NCBI RefSeq assembly: GCF_027580225.2
Contig: NC_073358.2
Span: 11,149,001-11,213,000, forward strand
DNA from: Misgurnus anguillicaudatus
Taxonomy: Eukaryota > Chordata > Actinopteri > Cypriniformes > Cobitidae
Length of the DNA stretch: 64,000 nucleotides
Direction of reading: 5' to 3'
The stretch's first letter is position 1; every line of letters begins with the position of its first letter. The notes beneath the pieces were generated by a model. It had not been told where the DNA came from. It made no database searches and saw only the letters and a list, made by a program, of their open reading frames with translations. Positions 44,658 through 55,448 of this stretch are shown one piece after another. The position numbers and the translations under genes are program-made.

Positions 44658-46386
44658 GTCTTTAGACTCGTTGCTTAAAGGCAGGACAGAAATGTCCATG
44701 ACAAACGGCAAGGGTAGCCCTCATATCTCTTAACAGTGACAAAAGACCTACAGGGTGCCACGTTTCAAATAATTTCAAGGAAAATGCAACAGAACAAATC
44801 ACACACCTAAAATTTTTCATGCATAACATATGACAACCTCAGTTAGAATTTCTTTCAATGTGTTTTTATTTCTCTTTGGCCAGGCAAGACAAGATTGAAA
44901 TTTCTGCTTGTCCAAAGGTATTTTTCAAATTGATTTTCAGATGTCTACTTGTGTGGAAAGTATGCATTTTTGACCTTATTCAAAGTTAACTGTGTTCCTG
45001 TGTCTCGATTTGTACAGCTTTGCAAAAGGTTGCGGGTTGCCGGAAAACATGTGCTGACAAAAATGTGTACATTGAATGCGTATTGCCTTGGATGAAAGCT
45101 TCTGACAAATGCACAAATGTCAACACAACGAAGAGATAGCGTAATAATCACAAGGCTCTGTATCCGCATTGAAGGCCTATTTCTGGGTTTAGGTGGTCTC
45201 CCTGATGTACCATTTGTATCTCCATATATCCCTGATGGCCCCGGTCTGGCGATCTGCCTGACAGCCAGTTCCTCTAGGTGAGGGGTTCCTTGATGGCCTC
45301 AGTCTTTGTCTAAGCCAACAAAGATGCACATTGTTTGGTGTAGGCTGCCAGGTTGAACACCCTGGAAGTCCGGTATTCTGTCAATTTCTGCTAGCTATCA
45401 GATTGTGCTACCTTCGCTTTGTTGTGTCCAGAACCCTGGAAAACCACCACGCTATTTGTACTACTCCCTTCTAGCCAGGAAAGGTGCACCATACTGGGCA
45501 CTGGGCTTCAGTAGGTACCCTGAGGTGCCTGGAGCTATGAGACTAAAACGCAGCTAGGGATGCATGGTGTCCAATTTGGTGTCAGATGATTAATCAGAAC
45601 TTTTTCTCAATCTAAAATCAATACTTGGAAAATGCAACCATTATATGCCTTCTTAGATGTCACTTGATGTGTCAACATTCTTTAATTTGCAAGAGTCTTC
45701 TAGGATAGAGTGAATGGTGAGTGATATTCCAGAGCCACTTGGCATTTCTGACACGTCTTCACTAGTGTCATTGGCATTTCTTCACTAATGTCCCCTGCAG
45801 CGATTGATGTGCAACTTTGCCATCATGCAAATCAAAGACATGGCTTTTTGAGTAACTGCCCACTGTGGTGACCGCTAGTTAGGAACGCAAATTTAAGAAA
45901 ATACATCAACATTTACGCCAAGGTGTGTTGTAAATTTCAAGCATTTAGCATATACTACTTTTGACAAGTACTCATTTTGACACTCTCCCACAATGAGAAA
46001 ACATATTTCAAGAAATTAAATGAAAGGAAAGTGAAAAACATAGCTCATGTGAACAATCTCAAAATGAAATGCAGTAAGAACTTACCATAACCTGTGGACA
46101 AATCATTCCAATTTGAATGGCGACTGAATGCTCTCCGGAGGAAAAGTTTGTGCTCCCTGTTGCCTCGTGACAAAATTTGCATATGGGAGACTGTCCTGTG
46201 TATTTCAGTTGCCATGCTGAAAACCGACACTAGAAGTTGGCTTTTTGCTGCAAAATTTGCGAGCTGGATCAAACAGGCCCTTTGCTGCTTGAGCGAGTCT
46301 TAGCCGCTCCCATGGGGAGCGCAAGCACACTGAGACGGCCCAGTCTGTTAGATCAGTAAAACAAACAACCCAAAGTCATGCTTACG

Positions 46387-46426
46387 TGGAGAATGCGGGC
46401 ATCGATCCCGCTACTTCTCGCTTGCT
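46387..46426 (-). pseudogene. Terminal stub of tRNA-Ala(AGC): left half of the split target gene
   Basis: Matches unit positions 1-40 with one A-to-T change, then stops at the anticodon. It is the 3' half of tRNA-Ala from base A34 onward. The missing 5' half resumes at 58180, after an 11.7-kb insertion. Confidence 0.9.
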
Positions 46427-46456
46427 CCTACTGCTTCCCACCGAGTGAGCCAAAGT

Positions 46457-46715
46457 AAGCCCGCGTGAGCCAATCACGTTTCTTCCTGTGGCTTACTTTT
46501 GACCAATCACGTTTCTCCCTGTGGCTTACTTTTGACCAATCACGTTTCTCCCTGTGGCTTACTTTTGACGAATCACGTTTCTCTTCTGTGGCTTACTTTT
46601 GACCAATCGCGTTTCACTCCCATGGCTTACTTTGGACCAATCGCGGATTCCTCTCTTGTGGCTCACTTTTGACCAATCGCGTTTCTCTCCTGATGTTAAC
46701 TTTTTAACCAATCAC
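46457..46715 (+). promoter_or_regulatory. CCAAT-box minisatellite, probable promoter
   Basis: Seven to eight tandem copies of a 33-36 bp motif of the type GGCTTACTTTTGACCAATC. CCAAT cores lie at 46470, 46503, 46536, 46603, 46637, 46673 and 46708; the fourth copy has CGAAT at 46569. Copies become more diverged toward the right. CCAAT boxes bind NF-Y in animals. The block ends about 40 bp before a strong splice donor, which places it as the core promoter of the downstream gene. Confidence 0.75.
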
Positions 46716-46751
46716 CGGCAGCTATTATTATCATCTTTGAGTTAGCGATAG
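46716..46751 (+). other. Probable 5' UTR exon of the transposase-like gene
   Basis: The sequence ending GCGATAG is followed by a consensus donor GTAAGT at 46752. The next acceptor, TTTTCTTTTCAG ending at 47847, sits three bases before the ATG of the first coding exon. The 5' end of this exon is not determinable. Confidence 0.55.
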
Positions 46752-47847
46752 GTAAGTCTTGTTTACTTCTTTAACTTCGTTATTGGATATCGGTCATTAA
46801 TTGTTAATATAATGTGTATATGTTTCGGAAATTAAACTTGCCTATATCGCTGTCTGGCATGTATTGGAAATGTTTTCTTCTGTGCAGTTTAACACGGTGG
46901 TTAAATTAACGTTAGTTCAACGTTTGACATTCATTAAACATTCGGTTTCATACTCATTAAAGTTTAACTCTCGGTTCATGTTTTCAGTCCAAAACAATAA
47001 GAGATAACTGTGGTAAAGTTGGTTTTATAAATGATATGTAACAATATCCTCATGACAGTTGGATGAAAGATAAACATTCCTCGAAAATATCCCCCTCATA
47101 GCGCAAGGACCCTTTTAGGGTAATGTGTATTTTTTTTGCTATAAAAGGATATTGTTAGGAAAAAATTGTCATCCTTCTGCCATTGGGTCGTATTGATAAT
47201 TGATTAAATAAAAGCAGCAAGTGCTAGAGTCAAACGAATTATTATTATTCAAACGAATATCAAATATAAAATCAACTTTACTGCAGTAACGTACGTCAGA
47301 TATGCATAAACACATTTCCTTTGCATAGTACAAGGCTTAATTAAAAAACTATATATACAATTACTATTTTATACGACTTTTTAATACCAAACTAATTGTA
47401 AAATGGTCAAAAAATCCCTTACATTATAAAATTCTCTGATTTATTATTTTATATATTTAAAAAAAATTGGGAATATTAAATGTATGCACTACTGTACATC
47501 CTTTAAACTACAATACTGTTTGGCCTAAAGGTATCAAACCAACTTTAAATTACTTAGTATTATTCTCTATCATGCACAAGGCTTGTCTAGGCCCCTAGAA
47601 TCGTGATGTTTAAGACGACAGCTTTGGAAATAGAAGTAAATTTTAGACTTAATATTTGACTTTACATATTTTATATACGGTATCCGAAATTCCTTCCCCT
47701 GTAGAAAACTCATCAGCAAGCCAGTTTATGGTCATAGCCATATTTATTACCACAGTAATATGGTTTACGTGTAGCTTGTTAAATTACCATTACACACTTA
47801 ACGTCAGATTGCTAGTGGTAATAGTGTCTTTCTAATTTTCTTTTCAG
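46752..47847 (+). other. Intron 1 (no gene seen)
   Basis: AT-rich with many homopolymer runs; bounded by GTAAGT and TTTTCAG. No open frame of note. Confidence 0.5.
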
Positions 47848-48756
47848 AAAATGTATGCGTATCCTGTTTTTCAACGCCAATCGGCAACATCAAGCCGACT
47901 CCTCATGGCACCATCAGCAGAGGCAAAGCACTTAGAAAAGCTTGAGTCCGGAAGGGCCAAAAGTAAAGAGGAGGTGCTGGCAGAGGCTAGAGCTTTTGTC
48001 AGCACAAATGGTGGAGACCCCAGTGACCAGTTTTTAGTTCTCGCTCACTGCAAACTTCAGTTTGGGAAGTACCAGGGCCAGCGATTTAGATGGCTCCTGG
48101 AAAACTCTCTGGGGTATGCAGTGTATTTGGTGCTTAGCAGTTCCAGTGAGAAAGCCCATCCAAACCCACTGTCAGAAAACAAACAGCTGTACCTGCAGTA
48201 TACTTCTCTTATAAGAGAGATGGCAGAAGAAGTGGAGAAGTATAAGAGAAAGCAGGAAATGCAAGCAGAAGCCCATGCAACTGGAGACCAAGGCTGCTTG
48301 ATGGTGGAGTTTGGTGACTTCCAGGGCCGGTCCATGAAGGATGTTTATGAGGACCAGAGCAAGCAGGCCCAAGCCCTCATCAGGTACCTGGTAAAGGCAA
48401 ATCCCAACCCCAACACCAACATGGCCATTTTCAAGACGTATGCCAGCCTGCACCTCAAGTTGCATCCTCCAGTGCCTCTGCACCTCCACCTGCAACCTCC
48501 AGTTCCTCTGTACATCCACGTGCAACCTCCAGTGCCTCTGCACCTCCACCTGCAACCCCCAGTGCTTCTGTACCTCCACCTGCAACCTCCAGTGCCTCTG
48601 TACGTCCACGTGCAACCTCCAGTGTCTCTGCACCTTCACCCGCAGCCATCCAAACTGGTGTACACCAGAGTGCCACTGTGAAAGCGCTGATGACGCGTGG
48701 CAAACATTTGTCTCCTTCACACCTGGCGAGAAAACTCATGTCACCAGTGAAACACT
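47848..48756 (+). pseudogene. Exon 2: N-terminal part of the transposase-like gene
   Basis: ATG at 47851 follows the acceptor by three bases. Residues 1-200 read as a normal soluble protein with two related modules, LQFGKYQGQRF (about residue 70) and VEFGDFQGRSM (about 152), each followed by a hydrophobic helix. At about 48440 the good frame jumps by one base into a serine/proline-rich tract ending VKALMTRGKHLSPSH just before the donor GTGAGT at 48757. The alternative uninterrupted frame runs to 48681 but is only periodic leucine/proline/histidine. Confidence 0.72.
48462..48641 (+). repeat. 30-bp coding minisatellite, six copies
   Basis: Six 30-bp repeats that start GCAACCTCCAGTGCCTCTG or close variants. 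In the preferred frame each gives a ten-residue Ala-Thr-Ser-Ser/Pro-rich repeat. Because 30 is divisible by three, all three forward frames stay open across the tract. Confidence 0.9.
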
Positions 48757-48849
48757 GTGAGTAGGACTGTGTGAATATTGAGTTTTCCTTACAGCAGTTT
48801 TACATGTATTTAATATTTTATTATGGCAAATTTGTTTTTTTGTTTCCAG

Positions 48850-48944
48850 ATCCATTACTGCAGTCCACTTTACCTCCACCAGCAGCAGAACCCCCAGCCA
48901 CACATTTGACCCGAAGCACCATCTTACATAAATTTGTCTCATAA
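48850..48944 (+). pseudogene. Possible exon 3
   Basis: Acceptor TTTTTGTTTCCAG ends at 48849. In phase with exon 2 it reads a short Leu/Pro/Ala-rich stretch and then meets TAA at 48942. No convincing donor is seen, so it is a minor exon or has lost its donor. Confidence 0.35.
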
Positions 48945-48998
48945 GTTTACGGTGAACAACATAACATAATAACAGTTCTATTATTATTTGTGATCCAG

Positions 48999-49082
48999 GC
49001 ACTTCCGTTTCCACTGCTGAAGATGATGATGATGAGGAACTGGTATTTGCTGCATCACAATGTGAAGCACAGCTAAATACAG
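48999..49082 (+). pseudogene. Exon 4, acidic segment
   Basis: Acceptor GTGATCCAG ends at 48998. It reads STAEDDDDEELVFAAS and ends ACAG before GTGTGG, a weak donor. The acidic tract is typical of a linker or nuclear-protein region. Confidence 0.5.
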
Positions 49083-50033
49083 GTGTGGCATATGACACAC
49101 ATGCAAATATTATAAGAATGTTTTGGTGAAAACGGAAAAGCAGAAGCATTTTTTTTAAATAATCAACATATTTAACATTTTTTTTGTTAACAATACAGAA
49201 TTATGTCACATCTTGCCTCTTCAAAACCGTAAGGATGTTTAAAGGTGTCAGTGTATTTGGGTTTCCGAACGTACCTGTTGTTTAACAATCACTGCATAAT
49301 TTTTTCACAGCAATTGCACTTCTCACTCACTCTTTAGCTCCACCTTAGCATACAGGATGGTTGGAATTCATTGTTCTAAGTATTAGAGGAACAGCTTTTC
49401 CTTACTGTGTCTGTGTGCATGCTTCAGGTCTGTGGGCATCATTAATTTATACTAAATTCACCACGCCTCATATCCTCGCTCCATTCTATCTAATTTACAC
49501 ATCTACATTTTATCCCAGCCAGCAAAAACCGAGACAGTGAAATGACGGCTAACTATAAACCCAATGTAGTCCAGCTATGAGTAACCCACTTCTACCCTAA
49601 AATAACCTTGAATACATTTACATGCTGTTTTTGCCTAAATAACTTTGAGATGTATGATATTCAATTATGTAAGCAAAGTCAACAGGTGTTTAAGGTCATT
49701 TCACTTCATTTCTTTTACATGTTCTTAAAGTATATGCATCATCTATTTGTGTGCTATGGTTAGACATCTATTAGACTTTCATGGGCAGCCCAAATTCTGC
49801 CTTATTTTAGCCAATATTGCTTGCTGGGATCTTACATCAATAAAGTGTACACTAGGTTCTTTGCTTCTTAACACTAGTACCATTTTCCTCACTGTTATTC
49901 CTAAATATAATCCTAATAATTATTAATACTTGTCCAAAATTCTGTTTTGCAGACTGTTTGTGGGCTGCTTTGTGGTATTTAAATATGAAATGCAACATTC
50001 ATCCTTATATTGTTTTTGTTTTAATTCACTCAG
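49083..50033 (+). other. Intron (no gene seen)
   Basis: About 950 bp of AT-rich sequence between the weak donor at 49083 and the acceptor TTAATTCACTCAG at 50033. No recognisable element. Confidence 0.45.
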
Positions 50034-50524
50034 AGTCCTGTTCTGGTCCATCAGCGGAAACAGCAAAAGCACCAGGTCTTCCACATCATCCGCCACCAGC
50101 TGAGCTTCCAGTTCACGTGGATACGGAACACACTATTTAAGGCCAACCTGCAAACCGTCAAGCCAGAACTTGTGTCCCAACTGAAGCTTTGGTGGTATCC
50201 TCCTCAGGTCCCTTTAATTCACACTCAGCCGCGCGCCTCACCTGACCTCTTCTTCTGTCGGCCCCTTTTCTTATGGATGCCGCTCAAGATGTGGCTATTT
50301 CCTCTTGTCTGTGTTCGACCAGACTGTGGTAAGCACAAAATTACAGCCGCAGGACTTTACCGTACCGTGCGCAAAGTCTGGGACATCGACGGTTGGTATG
50401 ATCTTGCCACTGAGTATATGGAGTGCAAACGCTGCAAAAAGAAATATCCCGCCTGGTCCGAGGACATTTTAGGGCAACTGGATATGGGCCACCGCAGTCA
50501 GTTTCCAGCTTTGCTGACATACAG
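50034..50524 (+). pseudogene. Exon 5: DUF6729-like core, N-terminal half
   Basis: From about 50115 it reads continuously: WIRNTLFKAN, then LKLWWYPPQVP, LFFCRPLFLWMPLKMW, and two cysteine pairs, CVRPDCGKH and CKRCKKKYP, that look metal-binding. The arrangement matches DUF6729-type domains by recall. The first 80 bp is protein-like in another frame in phase with exon 4, so a frame change near 50115 is possible. Donor TACAG/GTAATT at 50525. Confidence 0.75.
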
Positions 50525-50619
50525 GTAATTCATAATGACAATCATTCATTATTAGGCACTTTAATTTGTGATTTTTTTACCAACCAAAGCATTTGCATGA
50601 TTATACTGTTGTTTTTTAG

Positions 50620-50947
50620 ATACTCATGTGACAACCGGGTGCTGAGGATGATGAGGGAGAGGACACAGGGCAACAGTGTGACTCAGCTGTACAAGAAGCT
50701 CATGGAACAACACAGTGAGGCATGAACACAGAGTGTCCTTCAGTACCTGACTGCCTGTGAACCATTTACAAGGTCCTCCCTTGTGCAGCCACCTGTGTTT
50801 GCTGAGCCACCCTCTTTACCTGCCCTACCTAAACCTAAGTGGCTGTTACCCGTGTACGCCAGGGATGTTCTGGGGTGACTGCACGAGGTCAAAGCCAAAA
50901 TTACATCTGTCTTGGGCTGTGTTCTGAAGATGGACTCCACAAAGAAG
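50620..50947 (+). pseudogene. Exon 6, with two nonsense codons
   Basis: Follows TTTTTTAG in phase with exon 5: YSCDNRVLRMMRERT, then TGA at 50723 where a tryptophan codon is likely (one-base change), then about 50 good codons, then TGA at 50876, then VKAKITSVLGCVLKMD to donor AAG/GTAACA. Protein-like sequence beyond both stops shows these are real lesions and not an exon end. Confidence 0.78.
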
Positions 50948-50997
50948 GTAACACATCCCTGTATCCAGAAATTTGCCATATGGACATGTGTGTGTAC

Positions 50998-52587
50998 TAG
51001 GGGTGACCCCGAATAGTCGAAGATTCGATGCATCGATAGGAGAAGCCTGATTCGACTACCAATCTCACAGTCGAATCGTCGCAGATGTGTTATGAAATGA
51101 GGATCCTTCAATTTTGGCCATATGAGTGCACACTGCACACATTATCTGATTTCACATATAACAGCTTTCTCCCAATATATTAATATACAGCATATTATTA
51201 TAGGCCTGCAAATAATATGTGAAGTAGCAGCTTTCGATAAATATTTTTAAAATGCGTTAATAAATCCAACAATCCCTGTGACGGCTACACGTCCAAAAAG
51301 AGGTTCCTATGTTAATAAACCATTGCCTCTTTGTTTCTACATTTAAAAGACAAAGCTGGCAATTCTGGCTATACATTCGTTCTTTTAATAATTTCTTTAT
51401 TTTATTTGATTTATAAATCACTCTGGGTTATCTGATTTATCTATTTGGCTTCTGTTTTGTTTCCGTGCACTTGAGGCATTTTGCACATTTGTTCTGCACT
51501 TTGTTACTTCTTATTTTATAATTTTTTAAAATTTATTATAAATGTAAATTCTGATCTTATTTAAGTCTGTAAATTTTGGATTGCTTTTCGTTGTTGCGCT
51601 ATTGCGTGCTGGCCATTGCGCATGCAATTTAGGCCGCGCTAGGTGATCTGCGTCTCATATTTAGGAGTTCATCAAACTAAACATTAAAAAACTGATGTTT
51701 TTCGACGGGTATACGTTTTTAAAATGTATTTAAAACAGTGGTTATCTTGTCAAAAGTTAAACTACAAAACAGGTAAGCAGTTTCTTTAAATTTCGGTGAT
51801 GAAACGGAAAATATCTGCACCGAACCTATATTTATGCCTGACACGCTTGTCTTTCTTGTGATTTACGGTCGGTGTTCACTTTCAAATGATAGCAAAGAGA
51901 TTCCTGAAATAAATAATATCATCAGGTCTTTTTTGTATCTAAAGTGAATACAGAGATCATCAAAGTCAAAGCAAGCAAGCAGGTATTTCTGTGTTAAATA
52001 ATACGCATAGTATCTATAATCATTCATTTCAGTGTTTTTCTTGTTATAAATTAACGTTTAATGAATTGTAAGCTGAAAGCTTAGTTTTTATAATTTGCAG
52101 TAACAATCACAAATTATTTGTCATTTCTCATTTGTCGTTTTTTTTGGGTCATGACTGCTTTGAAGCGCTAAATCTCCAAATTAAATAAAAACACTGAATT
52201 GTAGCCAGGGTTTCCAAGGCAGGATCACCTTTGCGGTATATTTTTAGGTTTAGTTATCAAAAAGTTTTTTTGTGTGATGTTCTGTAGATCGTGGCTTTAA
52301 AATGTTATGAATAATTAAACAAATGTTGACTTACATTTTACCTTAAAATATATAAATGCATCGTCAGTTTTGTCTTTGTTCATCACTTGAAATACAGTTT
52401 TGGTCACTTTATCAGAAAGTTGTATATGTGTGCTGCTTGTGAAGGAAAATAAAAGTTACCAATTTTTACCTGGTCTGACCCCCTCCCAACCCATGCACAC
52501 ACATAGATGATTCGACTATCGGTCGACTATGGAAAGATTTGACAATTCTGATTCGAATATGTAAATCCTTAGTCGAGGTCACCCCTA
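50998..52587. mobile_element. Non-autonomous hAT element, 1590 bp
   Basis: Ends are perfect 11-bp inverted repeats TAGGGGTGACC, with further subterminal similarity of the TTCGACTA type in both orientations. The flanks at 50990-50997 and 52588-52595 are the same 8 bp, GTGTGTAC, a perfect target duplication of hAT length. The inside is AT-rich with no long open frame, so it depended on a transposase in trans. It sits in an intron of the transposase-like gene. Confidence 0.92.
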
Positions 52588-52636
52588 GTGTGTACATAAT
52601 AAACACAGTTTTTAATTATTTTATTTTTTGCAATAG

Positions 52637-53420
52637 GTCACAAAGAAACTTGCCGGTGCTGCTGCAGGAACAGCTGCCTGGTGTACAATTGTGGGAAATG
52701 AACACGGCCAAGTCCTTGTCTCTGTGCTGACAGCCGCAGAGGGACATGGACTGCACCCTATGGCAGCTGGCCTTATGAAACACTACCGGGAGGCAGGAGA
52801 GGCAGCCCCGAAAGTGATGTACGTGGACAGAGATTGCTGCAGTCTTAATGGCAAGTCTCAGGTGAAGGTCATGTTTTCGGAGTGGGATGAGCTTGAAGTG
52901 CGCCTTGACATCTGGCATTTCATGCGGCGATTTGCTGCAGGTGTCAAGACAGAGGCTCATCCGCTCTACGGGACCTTGTGCATCTTTCAGTGGGATCCAG
53001 ATGATGTGGCTGCTCTTCACCGTGCAAAGGAGGGTGAGCTGGCAGTAAAGAAGGCTGGCCACATCTCAGGAAAGGCGCCGAGTGCCCGCATTACGCGGAG
53101 AGAGTTGGCAATGCACTGCCGGAGGAGGACCAGGGGTGTGGAGGAGACCACCAGATTGATTGGATCTCTGGTTGATCTGTTTGACAGTGCGAGTGGTAAA
53201 GACACTCTGGGGGTTCCTCTGCTGGGCCATGAACGGATCCAGCAGATATGGAAAGAACAGCGGAAGCACGTACAGTGTATCCAAGACCCAGAGAACTTTC
53301 TCCTCTACACGAAGACAGGGACTTTGAAGAAAGGCGATGTGGAGCTGTGCTGCTACAGATGTGCTCGTGGCTCTACCTCTTTGGAATGGTTCCACCTCCA
53401 TCTAAACCATTTTATTCCAG
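52637..53420 (+). pseudogene. Exon 7: transposase-like core (intact frame)
   Basis: Acceptor TTGCAATAG joins exon 6 in phase (KKV|TKKLAG). It runs 261 codons without a stop to donor CCAG/GTATTA. Visible motifs are AGAAAGTAAWCTIVGNEHG, then VMYVDRDCCSLNG, then VRLDIWHFMRRFAAG about 30 residues later. An Asp on a strand followed by Asp-x-x-His-x-x-x-Arg is what a DDE/RNase-H-fold transposase core of the MULE/hAT/KDZ kind shows. Which residues are catalytic is not established here. Confidence 0.78.
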
Positions 53421-53666
53421 GTATTACATACATATGGATTAAAAATATTTCTTTAAAGTCATGTCACATTGATAAATGTCACACTCTACAGTAATATTAC
53501 AGTTCTTTTCTGATGTCATAAGCATTGACAAAGCTGTCTTGCCAGTCACTAGTAACTCTGGTTATAATACCAATAATTGTTTATGTAATTACATAGCACC
53601 TCATGTGCAGCACATATCTTGTACATGTGTGACACATAAAACCATTTTTGTTTATCTGACTTTTAG

Positions 53667-53857
53667 GAACCAGTGCCAGTGATGCACATTTTCAGGCCAT
53701 ATTCTTGAGGGTTTGATGCGCTGGAATGATGACAGGATGGAAGATGCCATAAAATGAACGTCCTCCATCCGGACATTTGGCAGTGCCATGAAAGAGGCTG
53801 TGGACAAGCTTTCCCGAACTGTCTTCGGAAAGCCCTGGGATTAGCGCTATCGCCCTC
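53667..53857 (+). pseudogene. Exon 8, left part, broken
   Basis: Starts TSASDAHFQA in phase with exon 7, loses one base near 53700, then reads LEGLMRWNDDRMEDAIK, TGA at 53755, TSSIRTFGSAMKEAVD and GKPWD, TAG at 53842, and RYRPP. There the gene homology stops and a LINE begins. Confidence 0.75.
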
Positions 53858-55448
53858 CTCTTTGCCCCCTCTACGTTCGACCCACACCTCAACGTGGTGA
53901 GGGGGTGAACAGTCAAGTAGGGGACTGCCTACTCGGGCTATGCCATCAGTGATGAAGGTGCTCGCATCGAAGTATCACCTAGGGCGCTTCGCGTGGTGGA
54001 AAGGCCATGCAGGAACCCTGAAAATGACTGGCTAAGTGGGCTCCGGCAAAGACTGCCATGGTGTCTTCTGGCTACTACTCGGTACGTCACGACAATGGCA
54101 AAGACAGCACCGCAGCTGAGTAGTCACAAGCCACTCTGGAGGGCGGATGGGTTCCAGTTTTGGGATCACTTCCGGCCAGCTTGCTGCGCCAGCAGCCACC
54201 AGCCTTCACGTCTCAGGCTCTGAGCCGGTTGGCAATGGTCACTGTTGGAAGAGAGAGTGGGATCGGTCACACAAGATTTTCTCACTTTAATCCACTCATC
54301 GTGATGGTATGTCACAGACGCCAAGTCCTGCAGCGATGGGCAAGTGGCGACGGGTGCAGGTGGAGGATACCACTGGGAGCACTTAGTCACGAACCTGCAT
54401 GTAGGCGGCCTGGGTGTGATGGTCGCCTGATGCTGACTGGAACGACAGCACCATCCATATCCTGCCCAGGTGACAGAGCAGCCCTTTTCAGGGATAGCGC
54501 TGCTCTCTTCCACGGAAGAAGGGGATAGAAAAGGTTCCTTAAACATCGCTCGTTCCACTCACTCTTCTGGCCGCAGCTGAGTATCCAATTCTGCGGTAGA
54601 CAAAAAGTACAAAAGATAAAGACTAAACTGCGTTTAGCCTCTTGGAATGTGCGCACACTTCTGGACTCTGCTGATCGTCATGAGCGGAGAACTGCAATCA
54701 TTGCCCGTGAACTGGCAAGGTATAGTATAGACATTGCTGCCCACAGTGAGACAAGAATTTCTGGAGAAACCCAACTCACAGAAGTCAACGGCGGCTATAC
54801 ATTCTTCTGTATTGGGCAGCCCGAAGGTCAGCCAAGCCAGGCTAGAGTTGGTGTGCAGTAAAGACATTACTGCTACCACTCCTAGAAGTGCAACCTCGTG
54901 GTCTGTCACCAAGGCCGATGACCCTGCAGCTGATGCTTAAAAATGGCAACAGTGCTGTCTTGATCAGTGCCTATGCACCCACAATGACTGCTAGTGATGA
55001 CCAGAAGGAGGGCAGCGTGATGTCTCTGGACCTAGCTCGATCTTGCCGGCATTAAGCCAAAAGGCGGAAGCGACTGGATGTCTCTAAGCTTTGTGTTGAC
55101 TCCTGCCACATTAACTTTTGTCAGACTCTTTCAGACAGGCTCAGCACCTTGGACAATCAAGTTGTCAGTAATGCTGAACAGATATGGTCCAAAATCAGGG
55201 ATTTCACATACAACACAGCTGCTGAAGTCCTCGGCTTCACCACATTCCAACATAAGGACTGGTTTGACGAGCAGGATGTCAAAGCGCAAGCCCTATTGAA
55301 CACTATGCACACAGCTCACTTGGCATGGGTCAATGATAAACCTAGCACTGTAAAGAAGTCAGCATATACACGGGCAAGAAATACAGCACAAACTTGCCTG
55401 CATGAAATGAAGAATAGATGGTGGCAGTCAAAAGCTGAGGAACTACAA
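53858..55448 (+). mobile_element. Truncated non-LTR retrotransposon (LINE)
   Basis: The start has a CACCTCAACGTGGTGAGGG hairpin-like motif. From about 54619 a decayed endonuclease reads LRLASWNVRTLLDSADRHER, ARELARYSIDIAAHSETR and, in another frame, LISAYAPTM. The linker before a reverse transcriptase follows at 55140-55445, with HKDWFDEQD and NRWWQSKAEEL. The C-terminal half of the endonuclease and the whole reverse transcriptase are absent. It is related to LINEs annotated as craniofacial-development-protein-2-like; the clade is not assigned. Confidence 0.8.

Larger units (their letters stand above)
1..46386 (+). repeat. 13-copy tRNA-gene macrosatellite array
   Basis: Thirteen head-to-tail copies of a unit whose standard length is 3632 bp. 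The unit start is set arbitrarily at the 3' end of the minus-strand tRNA-Ala because the window opens there; the array probably continues upstream. Units begin at 1, 3633, 7080, 10712, 14344, 17976, 21608, 24604, 28226, 31857, 35492, 39124 and 42756. A 40-bp stub of a fourteenth follows. Apart from three deletions the copies differ by only a few bases each. The only genes seen in the unit are tRNAs; the short open frames in it overlap tRNAs or spacer. Confidence 0.98.
42756..46386 (+). repeat. Array unit 13 (3631 bp), array-edge copy
   Basis: The most divergent copy, with roughly 18 private single-base changes seen by eye. Several are in or next to tRNA genes, including the first base of tRNA-Phe. 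Confidence 0.97.

Noticed and set aside
1..46386. CRISPR array or bacterial origin suggested by the regular repeats
   Set aside because: Units are 3.6 kb with eukaryotic nuclear tRNAs lacking encoded CCA, next to spliced genes.
48172..48720. 182-codon minus-strand frame opposite exon 2
   Set aside because: Its regular Val-Gln-Arg-His-Trp-Arg pattern is the antisense of the 30-bp minisatellite.
50740..51138. 132-codon minus-strand frame
   Set aside because: It overlaps exon 6 antisense and runs into the hAT end; a shadow frame.
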